Source of the DNA: an uncultured Oscillospiraceae bacterium
GTDB taxonomy: Bacteria > Bacillota > Clostridia > Oscillospirales > Oscillospiraceae
Reading direction: 5' to 3'
DNA length: 10,428 nucleotides
Assembly (NCBI GenBank): GCA_934623545.1
Contig: CAKTVN010000040.1
Coordinates: 1-10,428, forward strand
In this document: positions 1-7,752 of the stretch, in pieces
How the letters are laid out: every line of letters starts with the position of its first letter
Position numbering within the stretch: position 1 is the first letter of the stretch
Notes under the pieces: generated by a model
Seen by the model: only the letters and a program-made list of their open reading frames with translations
Told to the model about the DNA's origin: nothing
The model's database searches: none
Program-made: the position numbers and the translations under genes

Positions 1-209
1 TCATCATCCAGGGCGACCGGATGATGGTCTCCATGTCCGGAATGAATCTGGGGCAGATCTCCGTCATGACCGAGCGGCTGCGAAACGAGTCTATCGTTGA
101 GGATGCGCTTCTGACGATCGCGACGACCGAGAAGGATACGCGCGACTCGGAGCTGGACTTCTCCATCACGGTGCTGCTTCGGCAGCCGGAAGAGGAGGCG
201 GCGTCATGA
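1..209 (+). CDS. PilN-like type IV pilus assembly protein, C-terminal end (5' truncated)
   Basis: Only the last 68 or so codons are in the window. The frame is open to the left edge, reading IIQGDR before the first internal Met, so the Met at position 21 is not a real start. The visible part has the pattern of the PilN periplasmic/extracytoplasmic domain: a strand around VSMSGMNLGQIS, a helix (VMTERLRNESIVEDA), then a strand rich in T and E leading to DFSITVLL. This is the ferredoxin-like fold by which PilN pairs with PilO. PilN normally links cytoplasmic PilM to PilO at the membrane platform and aligns the pilus machine. Its stop overlaps the start of the next gene (ATGA at 206-209), as expected for a PilN-PilO pair. 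The family call rests on this short C-terminal pattern plus the neighbour, so it is likely but not certain. The missing N-terminus should hold one transmembrane helix. Confidence 0.7.
   Translation, partial: IIQGDRMMVSMSGMNLGQISVMTERLRNESIVEDALLTIATTEKDTRDSELDFSITVLLRQPEEEAAS
193..198 (+). promoter_or_regulatory. Ribosome binding site of the PilO-like gene
   Basis: AGGAGG lies 7 bases before the ATG at 206. It sits inside the end of the PilN-like gene and fixes the PilO-like start at the ATGA overlap. This suggests coupled translation and matched amounts of the two partners. Confidence 0.85.
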
Positions 210-745
210 GAAGAGCCTTTACGACGAGGGAAAAGGTGCTGCTGGTGATCCTTGCGGTGATCGTGCTGGCGCTCGGCTACTGGAAGCTCATTCTGGAGCC
301 GATCAACACGCGCGTGGAGCAGGCGCAGGCGGCAATGGCGGCGGAGCAGGACGAGATCATCGTCAACACCATCCGCGTTTCGGAAAAGAAGCGGATGGAA
401 GCGGAGCTGGAGGAGATTTTCTCCTCGGGCGAGGCAAAGCCGCTGCCGGACTATGATAATTCCGCGATGCTGCTCGTCGAGCTGCACACGGTGCTTGCCT
501 CGGCGAAGGATTATTCGCTGAGCTTTGGGACGCTGACGGCGCTGGACGGCGATTATATCGTTGAGCGCCCGGTGTCGCTGACGTTCACGACGCAGACCTA
601 TGAGCAGGCGCGCACGATTTTGGACGCGCTGCGCGGCGGCGCGAGCGTCAGCGCCATGACGGACGTCAGCATCAACCTGGACGGCGGCGAGGAAGCGCCG
701 GTACAGGTCAGCGCGTCGCTGCTGTATTTTGAGCTGAAAAAGTGA
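206..745 (+). CDS. PilO-like type IV pilus assembly protein
   Basis: The product has 179 residues. It has a short basic N-terminus, one transmembrane helix at about residues 11-29 (VLLVILAVIVLALGYWKLI), a charged, probably coiled-coil stretch at about 32-72 rich in A, E, Q and K, and then an alpha/beta domain of about 100 residues ending in a strand (VQVSASLLYFELKK). That layout matches PilO (and GspM): inner-membrane anchor, coiled coil, ferredoxin-like domain. PilO forms heterodimers with PilN and connects the cytoplasmic motor side to the pilus base. The start is supported by a strong AGGAGG at 193-198 and the overlap with the PilN-like stop. The gene is followed by only 33 bases before the giant prepilin gene, so all are likely co-transcribed. 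Sequence conservation in PilO is low; the call relies on topology, size and position. Confidence 0.78.
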   Translation: MRRAFTTREKVLLVILAVIVLALGYWKLILEPINTRVEQAQAAMAAEQDEIIVNTIRVSEKKRMEAELEEIFSSGEAKPLPDYDNSAMLLVELHTVLASAKDYSLSFGTLTALDGDYIVERPVSLTFTTQTYEQARTILDALRGGASVSAMTDVSINLDGGEEAPVQVSASLLYFELKK

Positions 746-778
746 CAAAGTGACTTAGACTGCCACTGCCGGAACGGA

Positions 779-3700
779 ATGAAAGCGATGGGAACTTTGA
801 AAGACGAACTACGGCTGAAAAAACAGAATAAGGGCTTTACACTGACAGAGATCCTTGTTGTGGTGGCGATTCTGCTCATCCTGCTTTCCGTCGCGCTGGT
901 CTCGGTCGTGTCGCTTCGCAGGAAGCTCCGCCAGAAGGAGCTGGACGGCAAGGCGGAGCTGGTCTATCTCGCCGCGCAGAACCGCATTTCGGAGCTGCGC
1001 GCGGGCGGCTATGAGTCGCTGTATCTCAAGACGGCGAATGGCGTGACGAAGCTGACGCTCGTCCCGAGCGACGCCGACGATTCCGAGACCTATGACGACC
1101 CGGCAGACGACCCTTACCGCAATCTCTATTACGTTCAGTCGCAGGACAAGCAGTCGGAGGACTTTGCTGCGGCGGCAATTCTGCCGCAGACCTCGGTCGA
1201 CCCGGACCTCTGGGCTGGCAACTGGCTGATCGAATACAACCCCACAAGCGGCAGCGTTTACGCGGTATTTTACGCGCAGGACAGCCAGATCCCGGACGAG
1301 CAGACACGCAATAGCCTGCGCGTCTACAGCTCGCGGCTGGAGGCGGGCGCGAAGGTCGGCTATTACGGCGGTGATGTGTCGCTCACGTCGACGACGTATG
1401 ATCTTGTGCCGGATATCGACATCCAGAACGGTGAAAAGCTCATCGTGACCTTCACCAGCAACAATCCGACCCATGAGCCGGACGGGCTGACATTTTACAT
1501 CACCGTCACGGACGCAGACGGAGGGCACTACCAGAAGGTGGTCGGGCGCAATGCGCCGGCAGGGACGCGGGAGCGGCTGACGCAGCTCGGCGCGCGCAAA
1601 TGGGGCTATACGTGGGTCATGGACAGTCTCGACCCGTCGGAGGGCGGCTTCTGCGCCCAGACGGGGCTGACGGGCGGCACGGACATCAGCATCCAGCTGC
1701 GCGTCACGAGCAGCAATGTCCTCGTTGAGGAAAAGCGCAAAACTGCGAGCACAAACAGCCTCTTTGCCTACCGCGAGGGCGGCGACGCCGACACGGCGTA
1801 TATCACCTACGGGCGGCATTTGCAGAATCTGGACCGGGCGACCTCCGGCGTTTCGGACCGCATTACAAAGGCGGTCCAGCTGAGCGACATTTCCTTTGCG
1901 GACGACACATCCAACCGGATGGACTGGTATACCTGTTACACGGAGAAGGGGATCGGCTTCCAGCCGATCACGAATCCGGATTTTATGAGCTACACGGGCT
2001 CGACGCAGAAGGAAGACGGCGGCAAATTCTACGCCTCGATCTACAATTTGCAGATCGGTGCGCCTGCGGACGGTGAAAGCGCAGATCGCGGGCTGTTTGC
2101 CGCGTTTTCCGGCACGATGCGGGACGTGACCATGACCGGCACGCGCATTCTGGGCGGGCAGCATAGCGGCGCGCTCATCGCAAGCGCATCGGGCGAGACG
2201 GTCTTGGAGAACTGCCGCGTCCATCTCAGCGAGCGGCGCGGCGATCTGACGGCTGCCGGAAAGGCGCAGTCGCCAGACGGACTCACGCCCTGGCTTCAGG
2301 GAAGCATCGCGGGCGGACTCATCGGCATGACCGCCCCGGGCAGCAATGTGACCATCATGAGCAGCTTTGCCGCGACGGTCATTCAGGCGGAGCGCCAGGC
2401 GGGCGGGCTTGTCGGGCTCGTCGGCGGCGCACTGCAAATTCAAAACGCTTATTCCGATTGCTATCTGACGAGTGCTCAGACGGGGGGTATCGCCGGCAGC
2501 AGCGCCGGTGGGAGCATTTCGGCAGAGAGCTTTTACACAGCCGGCTATCAGTCGGCGGCGGACGTCGCGTCCGGCTTCGTGCCGGACGCGATGACGTCCG
2601 CGAAAAACGGCTATTCCGCGTGCAGCTATCACACGCAGCCGAACGCGGAGCCGACCATCTATGCGACGGCGCCGTCCGGCGCGATGGAAAACGTCTATTA
2701 TCTGGCGGAAGCTGGTGTGAACGCCGGTCAGGCTGTCGGCAAGGAGACGAGCTATCTCACGCTCAGCTCAGCGGAGGAGGTCGCGCAGCTCGGACTGGGA
2801 GCGGCGTTTACGATGTCCTCGGGCTCGGCATCCTATCCGTATAACCTGATGGAGCAGGGACTCAGCTACTACACCTATCCGCGCCTTGCGTCGCTCGACC
2901 ATTACGGCGATTGGCAGGCGGAGTTTGAGGATGGCACGCTCGTCTATTTTGAGCGCTATGCGGACGGAAGCTACGGCTTCTTCGGCGCGAATATGAACGA
3001 GCTGAAGGACAGCACGGCGGTCGGCGACGGCTATGCGGTCGTGCTCGCAGCAGAGCCTACTGCCTCCGAGTTCCCGGTTACGGTCGAATACGCGAATGGG
3101 CAGAAGCGCACGATCACGTATACGCAGTGGGTGTCGGGCGGGAGCATTTCCGTCCCGAACGAAAAGGGCAGATTCTATCTGATCCCGCTTCCGCAGGAAG
3201 TGGTCAACACGGATTATGTCGACGGAACGGACCGGGACGCATTTTACCAGAAGATCACCGTTACCATGAGCCAGAAGAACGTCCTCAGCGCGACGGATTA
3301 CTGGTACAATCCGCACTTTGCAAAGACCGTCACGGTCAACGAGACGAAGCCTGCCGCTCCCGCGACAGCTTCTGTCCGCACCGCGCGGCAGCTTTACGCG
3401 CTCAGCCGCTATTATGAGTCGTATGCGCGCGCGACGGAGCAGAGCGCCTTCCGGCAGGAGTTGGACATCGACTATACGAGCTATCTCTGGACGCGCTATG
3501 CCGCGCAGGCGAAGCAAATCGCGGAGCAGGAGCCGATCGGCGACGAGAACACCTATTTTACGGCGGAGTATGACGGCGGATACCATACCGTTACCGGCGT
3601 CAGCATCCGCTCGGCCGGGATGCAGATCGGTCTGTTCGGGCACCTGTCCGCGCGGGCTTATCTGCACGATCTGGTCTTTACCGCGCGAAACGGCGAATAC

Positions 3701-6700
3701 ATCACGACCTCTGCGCGCAGCACCGCGGGCAGCCGCTGGCGGCTGTACATCGGCGCGCTGGCGGGCTGGAACGACGGCGAAATTCGAAACTGCGCGACGG
3801 CGGGCTTCGAGCTCTACTTCCTGGGCTACCGCGCCAGCACGACCTGCCTCGGCGGTCTGGTGGGCGCGAACTACGGCGTCATCCGCGCAAGCTCTGCGGA
3901 CAATCCAGACCTTCATTTCGGCATTACGAACGCGTTCGCGTATGTTGCGGGCTTCGCGGGCAGAAACCGCGGCGAAATTTCCGACAGCTACGCCCTCGGC
4001 AGCATTCAGGTCGAGCAGGCGTCGAACGGTGAAGTCTGGTCGGCGGGCTTTACGGCGGACAACAACAACGGACTCATCCGCAGAAGCTACAGCGCGACGG
4101 CGATCACCGCCTCGGGCGGGGCGGAGACATACGGCTTCGCGCGCTCCGGCGGCACGACCTCGGCGTGCTATTATCTCGACGGCGGCACGTATTCCTATTG
4201 CGGGAAGCTCTACGCCTACAACGCCTCGACGAACGAGTATGCCAAAAACGCCGCCGGCTGGGCGATCAAGGGAACAGAGCTCCGTTCGCTCCGGCTCGGA
4301 GCCTTCGATTCCGTCAGCACGGGAAATACCTTCGACGCCTATCGGGACGAGCTTGGAGAGGGCTATCCCTATCCGAGCTCCGTCACGGCGGAAAACGGCG
4401 CGGCGGTGCATTACGGCGCATGGCCGGTGCAGAAAAACATCGGCACGCTCGGCGTGTTCTATTGGGAGCACGAGGTGGGCGGCAGCAACTCCGGCTATCA
4501 CTTCAGCTACGTTGGCACCAGTCAGGGGACGATCATAGACTCGGAGCACAATGAAGACGAGGAGCTGAGCGGACACTCGCTGTGTACGGCGCACGACGAC
4601 GGCGGCGTGATCCGGGAGTATGGCTACGGTTATTTCTATCTCAGAAGCGACGCCCTCAGCGACGGACAGGTCCGGCTGGAGGCGACGGACTGCTCGTTCG
4701 GCGACGGGCAGGAATATACGCAGGCGAGCGACGCGCTGATGCGCCAGATGCCGGACTATGTCTTCAAAGCCTATCGGACCGGAGACGAGGAGCTTCATCT
4801 GACTTCGGACGCGGTCAACAGCACCTGGACGCTCAGCTACCGCATGGCGGCGACGGACGAGGAGCCTGCGGCGCGGTATGTCTACTCGGTCTGCCCGTTC
4901 TTTGCCGATGCCATCAGCCTCGACCAGATTGAGCTCACGGAGAACGAAAGCCAGTCGCAGCAGACGGACGCGGCGAAGCCCGGCACGCAGGACAACGCCT
5001 ATCAGGTGCGCTCCGCCGCGCAGCTTCAGTATATCAACTGGAATTACGGCGCGGGAACGGCGAAATATTCCATCACGGGCGAGACGCTGAACGATGTGGA
5101 TGCAGATGGGACGCTGCGGCGCAGCAAGTATCCGTATCTGGTCTACAGCGAGCCGCCGCACAAGGACCTGGACGCGAAGGCGAAGCGGCTGTGCTGGAAG
5201 CAGAGCCATGACCTTGACGACTATCTGGAAAAGGGCGGCGTGGTGCTGTTTACGCCGATCGGGAGCCTGTGTGACATCTCCACAGCGATCAATACGGCGT
5301 ATTCCGACCCGATCTCGGCTTATTTCGATTCGACGTATGACGGGCAGTCCTACGAGATCAAGAACATTGAAATTCAGGACACGATGCAGTGCATCGGCGT
5401 GTTTGGCGTGACGGTCGGCGCGCAGCTGAAGCAGATCATTTTGTACTCCGACCGTGGAAGCAAGATCGTGAACCTTCCGACCGGAAAGAACTGGTACTGC
5501 CTCGGCGGACTGGTCGGTCTCGCGGCGCGTCGCGGCGTGGCGGGCAGCGCTTCGTTTGAAAACTGCACGGTGTCTGGCTATCAGATCGTGGACGAGCGGT
5601 CGAAGGGCTATTCCTCGACGGAGTATTCGCCCGGCTGGGGCGGCGGCTGCGTCGGCGGCCTGGTCGGCGCGACCAACATGAAGATCACGCGCTGCACGGC
5701 GGTGACGGACATCACGATGGACATCGGCTACTATGTCGGCTATATGAATGTGCGCGTCGGCGGCATTGCGGGCGTGTGCAGAGGCGAGGTCAGCGAGTGC
5801 TATGCCGGCGGCTCGATCGTGAGCCCGAAAAAGGATCAGCGGCATACGCTGGATTTCGGAAAGTGCACGAGCATCTGGGCGGGCGGACTGGTCGGCGGCA
5901 TCGTCATGCGCGATCAGGGCTCGCTGATGCAGCTGCTCGGCTCCGTGACGGACCGGCTGTATGTCCGCAACAGCTACAGCTACGTCAAAATGCCCGCGTG
6001 GGATCAGGATACATGGATCATGGGAAGCTACTCCATCGCGTCGAACGGCGAGATGCAGTATAAGAATTTCACCCGCGTGCTCGAGCCGGTCGTCTATATG
6101 GAAAACTGCTATGCGCTCGCCTCGACTGCCGCGCAGGCAGAGGACTACAAGTGGTTCTCGGGTGGGGACAGGGACTGGGCAGGCGGCGTAGACGTCAACG
6201 CGTGGGACCGCAACAACCAGAATGCGGAATGCGCGATGATCATCACGAATCCCCGCTCGCCATACCTGAGCTATGACGCAATGCGCGATCACCTGCTCGG
6301 ATATCTGGGCGGAAATTTCGGGACGGTCACGACCACGGAGTTCGGCGCGAACATCGACGGCAAATATTCCTTCCCCGGAAACGATGCGTCGCTGTTGGGA
6401 AGCAACTATCCCTTTCCGACCATTTTGCATCAGGAGAATGCCTATGGCGCTACGGTCAACGTCCATTACGGCGCGTGGCCGCAGAACGGTATGTACTGGG
6501 AAACCAAAAACGGAACGCTGGATCTGATCGGCGACTATCAGGCGGAAGGGAGCAATGCGGAGTCTGCCGCAATTCAGCTCAAGCTCTATTCGATCGGCAG
6601 AGAGCAGCCGGTCTTTACGCTGATCGACGATGAGACCGGCGAGGAGCTGACCCCGGGCGAGACCTTCGCCTATGTCAGCGGCGCGGTCTACGACCAGACG

Positions 6701-7729
6701 GAGGGCTGCTTTGTGGTCACGCTCGTCGGTCTGGAGCCGGGCACGCTCGTGGTGCGGGCGCAGTCCGGCAGCGGCACGCAGAGCTATTCCGACGACCTCA
6801 TTCTGACGGTCACGGCGGAGCTGCGCCTGAGCGTGGACGACGCGCATACGAGCGTGACGCTCGCGAAGGACGAGGAGACGAACATCCCGTTCCGCATCAC
6901 CGGCGCCGGCAATGCGCCGATGAGCGACCGCACGGTCACATGGCAGGTGACGGTCAACACGGACGAAACGGATAGGGAAGTCATCTACTTTGACAAGGAT
7001 GCGCAGAACATCCATGACGACGCGGATATACCCTATGACCCCGACACGGACAGCCGCACGCTGAAAATGACGGGCTTTGCCGAGGGCACGGCGACCATCT
7101 GGGTGACGTGCGTCTATGAATATCCGGTCGCGGGCGGCGGCATGGGCGAGGCGCGGAGCAGCGTCTCTATCACCGCAGTCTGCACGGGCGCGCCAAACGG
7201 CGGCGACCCGGACGAAGAAACCGGCGTGATCGGTCTGTCGGACGGCAGCAGCTTCGTTGCCTGCGGCGCGCCGGGCGAGGGGACCGAGGCGGTCTATCCG
7301 AGCGATGCGCCGTCGTTCGCGGGGACGCTCTTCCTGTACACAGACGACTTGAACGGCGGGCTGGAAAGCTTTACGCTGGAAAGCGCAACGATCTCCACGG
7401 CTGGCGGAGAAGCAGCCCTCACGCCCGGCGAGGCGCGGACGGACGGCTATGGGCTCGCGCTCGGCGCGGTGTCCGCTGACGAGCGGTATGAATACCGCTC
7501 TGTCACAGTGACGACACCCGGCGGCGGAGCTGCGGAGCTCACGCTGACGCTCCGGCGCGGCGAGGACACCTATACGCTGCGCCTGACCGTCACGGCGGAG
7601 ACCGGCGAGGCACAGCAGGAGGAGCCGTGGCAGCAGCCTGATGCGCAGCTGCCGGAGGAAGAAATGCCGGACGAACAGACACCGGAAGAGGACGAAGAGG
7701 CGGAAACGGATGAGATGACGGCGCAGTAA
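779..7729 (+). CDS. Giant prepilin-type protein with three GLUG-repeat modules (putative pilus-tip adhesin)
   Basis: The product has 2,316 residues. The N-terminus is a class III leader of 19 residues ending in KG, cut before FTLTE, with Glu at mature position 5 and a 20-residue hydrophobic helix (FTLTEILVVVAILLILLSVA) followed by an amphipathic helix to about residue 75. The rest is exported. Residues about 190-335 look like a beta domain starting near GYYGGD. Three modules follow at about 339-716, 866-1215 and 1410-1900. Each holds GLUG-type cores (GGLVG, GGIAG, AGFAG; 11 in all) and ends with a YxxP...HYGxW element (His708, His1211, His1896). Ig-like strands at about 2008-2135, another beta domain at about 2154-2276 and an acidic Glu/Pro tail (2277-2316) complete it. 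No LPXTG or C-terminal anchor is seen, so attachment should be through the pilin helix. GLUG motifs are typical of surface and adhesin-like proteins. A typical pilin has 120-200 residues. The ribosome site is weak; ATG at 788 is an alternative start and keeps the leader. Confidence 0.85.
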   Translation: MKAMGTLKDELRLKKQNKGFTLTEILVVVAILLILLSVALVSVVSLRRKLRQKELDGKAELVYLAAQNRISELRAGGYESLYLKTANGVTKLTLVPSDADDSETYDDPADDPYRNLYYVQSQDKQSEDFAAAAILPQTSVDPDLWAGNWLIEYNPTSGSVYAVFYAQDSQIPDEQTRNSLRVYSSRLEAGAKVGYYGGDVSLTSTTYDLVPDIDIQNGEKLIVTFTSNNPTHEPDGLTFYITVTDADGGHYQKVVGRNAPAGTRERLTQLGARKWGYTWVMDSLDPSEGGFCAQTGLTGGTDISIQLRVTSSNVLVEEKRKTASTNSLFAYREGGDADTAYITYGRHLQNLDRATSGVSDRITKAVQLSDISFADDTSNRMDWYTCYTEKGIGFQPITNPDFMSYTGSTQKEDGGKFYASIYNLQIGAPADGESADRGLFAAFSGTMRDVTMTGTRILGGQHSGALIASASGETVLENCRVHLSERRGDLTAAGKAQSPDGLTPWLQGSIAGGLIGMTAPGSNVTIMSSFAATVIQAERQAGGLVGLVGGALQIQNAYSDCYLTSAQTGGIAGSSAGGSISAESFYTAGYQSAADVASGFVPDAMTSAKNGYSACSYHTQPNAEPTIYATAPSGAMENVYYLAEAGVNAGQAVGKETSYLTLSSAEEVAQLGLGAAFTMSSGSASYPYNLMEQGLSYYTYPRLASLDHYGDWQAEFEDGTLVYFERYADGSYGFFGANMNELKDSTAVGDGYAVVLAAEPTASEFPVTVEYANGQKRTITYTQWVSGGSISVPNEKGRFYLIPLPQEVVNTDYVDGTDRDAFYQKITVTMSQKNVLSATDYWYNPHFAKTVTVNETKPAAPATASVRTARQLYALSRYYESYARATEQSAFRQELDIDYTSYLWTRYAAQAKQIAEQEPIGDENTYFTAEYDGGYHTVTGVSIRSAGMQIGLFGHLSARAYLHDLVFTARNGEYITTSARSTAGSRWRLYIGALAGWNDGEIRNCATAGFELYFLGYRASTTCLGGLVGANYGVIRASSADNPDLHFGITNAFAYVAGFAGRNRGEISDSYALGSIQVEQASNGEVWSAGFTADNNNGLIRRSYSATAITASGGAETYGFARSGGTTSACYYLDGGTYSYCGKLYAYNASTNEYAKNAAGWAIKGTELRSLRLGAFDSVSTGNTFDAYRDELGEGYPYPSSVTAENGAAVHYGAWPVQKNIGTLGVFYWEHEVGGSNSGYHFSYVGTSQGTIIDSEHNEDEELSGHSLCTAHDDGGVIREYGYGYFYLRSDALSDGQVRLEATDCSFGDGQEYTQASDALMRQMPDYVFKAYRTGDEELHLTSDAVNSTWTLSYRMAATDEEPAARYVYSVCPFFADAISLDQIELTENESQSQQTDAAKPGTQDNAYQVRSAAQLQYINWNYGAGTAKYSITGETLNDVDADGTLRRSKYPYLVYSEPPHKDLDAKAKRLCWKQSHDLDDYLEKGGVVLFTPIGSLCDISTAINTAYSDPISAYFDSTYDGQSYEIKNIEIQDTMQCIGVFGVTVGAQLKQIILYSDRGSKIVNLPTGKNWYCLGGLVGLAARRGVAGSASFENCTVSGYQIVDERSKGYSSTEYSPGWGGGCVGGLVGATNMKITRCTAVTDITMDIGYYVGYMNVRVGGIAGVCRGEVSECYAGGSIVSPKKDQRHTLDFGKCTSIWAGGLVGGIVMRDQGSLMQLLGSVTDRLYVRNSYSYVKMPAWDQDTWIMGSYSIASNGEMQYKNFTRVLEPVVYMENCYALASTAAQAEDYKWFSGGDRDWAGGVDVNAWDRNNQNAECAMIITNPRSPYLSYDAMRDHLLGYLGGNFGTVTTTEFGANIDGKYSFPGNDASLLGSNYPFPTILHQENAYGATVNVHYGAWPQNGMYWETKNGTLDLIGDYQAEGSNAESAAIQLKLYSIGREQPVFTLIDDETGEELTPGETFAYVSGAVYDQTEGCFVVTLVGLEPGTLVVRAQSGSGTQSYSDDLILTVTAELRLSVDDAHTSVTLAKDEETNIPFRITGAGNAPMSDRTVTWQVTVNTDETDREVIYFDKDAQNIHDDADIPYDPDTDSRTLKMTGFAEGTATIWVTCVYEYPVAGGGMGEARSSVSITAVCTGAPNGGDPDEETGVIGLSDGSSFVACGAPGEGTEAVYPSDAPSFAGTLFLYTDDLNGGLESFTLESATISTAGGEAALTPGEARTDGYGLALGAVSADERYEYRSVTVTTPGGGAAELTLTLRRGEDTYTLRLTVTAETGEAQQEEPWQQPDAQLPEEEMPDEQTPEEDEEAETDEMTAQ
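1793..2927 (+). repeat. Module 1 of the giant pseudopilin (protein-level repeat)
   Basis: Residues about 339-716. Order of elements: a GRHLQNL helix (compare ARQLYAL and AAQLQYI in modules 2 and 3), a PIT element (residue 396), a GLFA element (438-441), three GLUG cores (AGGLIG at 511, AGGLVG at 541, TGGIAG at 568), a VYYL element (639), and YTYPRL followed by HYGDW (708-712). It is the most diverged copy at its start, lacking a clear YDG. Confidence 0.65.
3374..4423 (+). repeat. Module 2 of the giant pseudopilin (protein-level repeat)
   Basis: Residues about 866-1215. Order of elements: VRTARQLYAL (866), EPIG (918-921), YDG (931) followed by a VTGVSI strand, GLFG (951-954), four GLUG-like cores (GALAG at 992, GGLVG at 1025, AGFAG at 1057, AGFTA at 1089), each followed by a GEI/GVI/GLI turn and a short S/C/Y-rich strand, then CYYL (1130), YPYPSS and HYGAW (1211-1215). 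Confidence 0.75.
5006..6478 (+). repeat. Module 3 of the giant pseudopilin (protein-level repeat)
   Basis: Residues about 1410-1900. Order of elements: VRSAAQLQYI (1410), TPIG (1492-1495), YDG (1520) followed by an IKNIEI strand, GVFG (1540-1543), four GLUG cores (GGLVG at 1576, GGLVG at 1626, GGIAG at 1661, AGGLVG at 1701), CYAL (1777), YPFPTI and HYGAW (1896-1900). It is the longest copy because of inserts between the AAQL and PIG elements and after the last GLUG core. Confidence 0.75.
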
Positions 7730-7740
7730 GCGCCGCGCAT

Positions 7741-7745
7741 AGGAG
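7741..7745 (+). promoter_or_regulatory. Ribosome binding site of the PilX/GspK-like gene
   Basis: AGGAG ends 7 bases before the ATG at 7753, in the 23-base gap after the giant gene, and supports that start. Confidence 0.8.
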
Positions 7746-7752
7746 CGGCTGT

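Noticed and set aside
735..756. Short direct repeat AAAGTGAC after the PilO-like gene
   Set aside because: Only two copies of a short string; it could be chance and shows no link to a mobile element or binding site.
809..2632. Open frame of 607 codons on the minus strand
   Set aside because: Same reason: antisense shadow with Arg/Ala-rich composition and no recognisable domain.
3318..4538. Open frame of 406 codons on the plus strand in another frame
   Set aside because: The product is almost entirely Arg, Ser, Ala, Thr and Pro, typical of an out-of-frame reading of a GC-rich gene, and it lies wholly inside module 2 of the giant pseudopilin.
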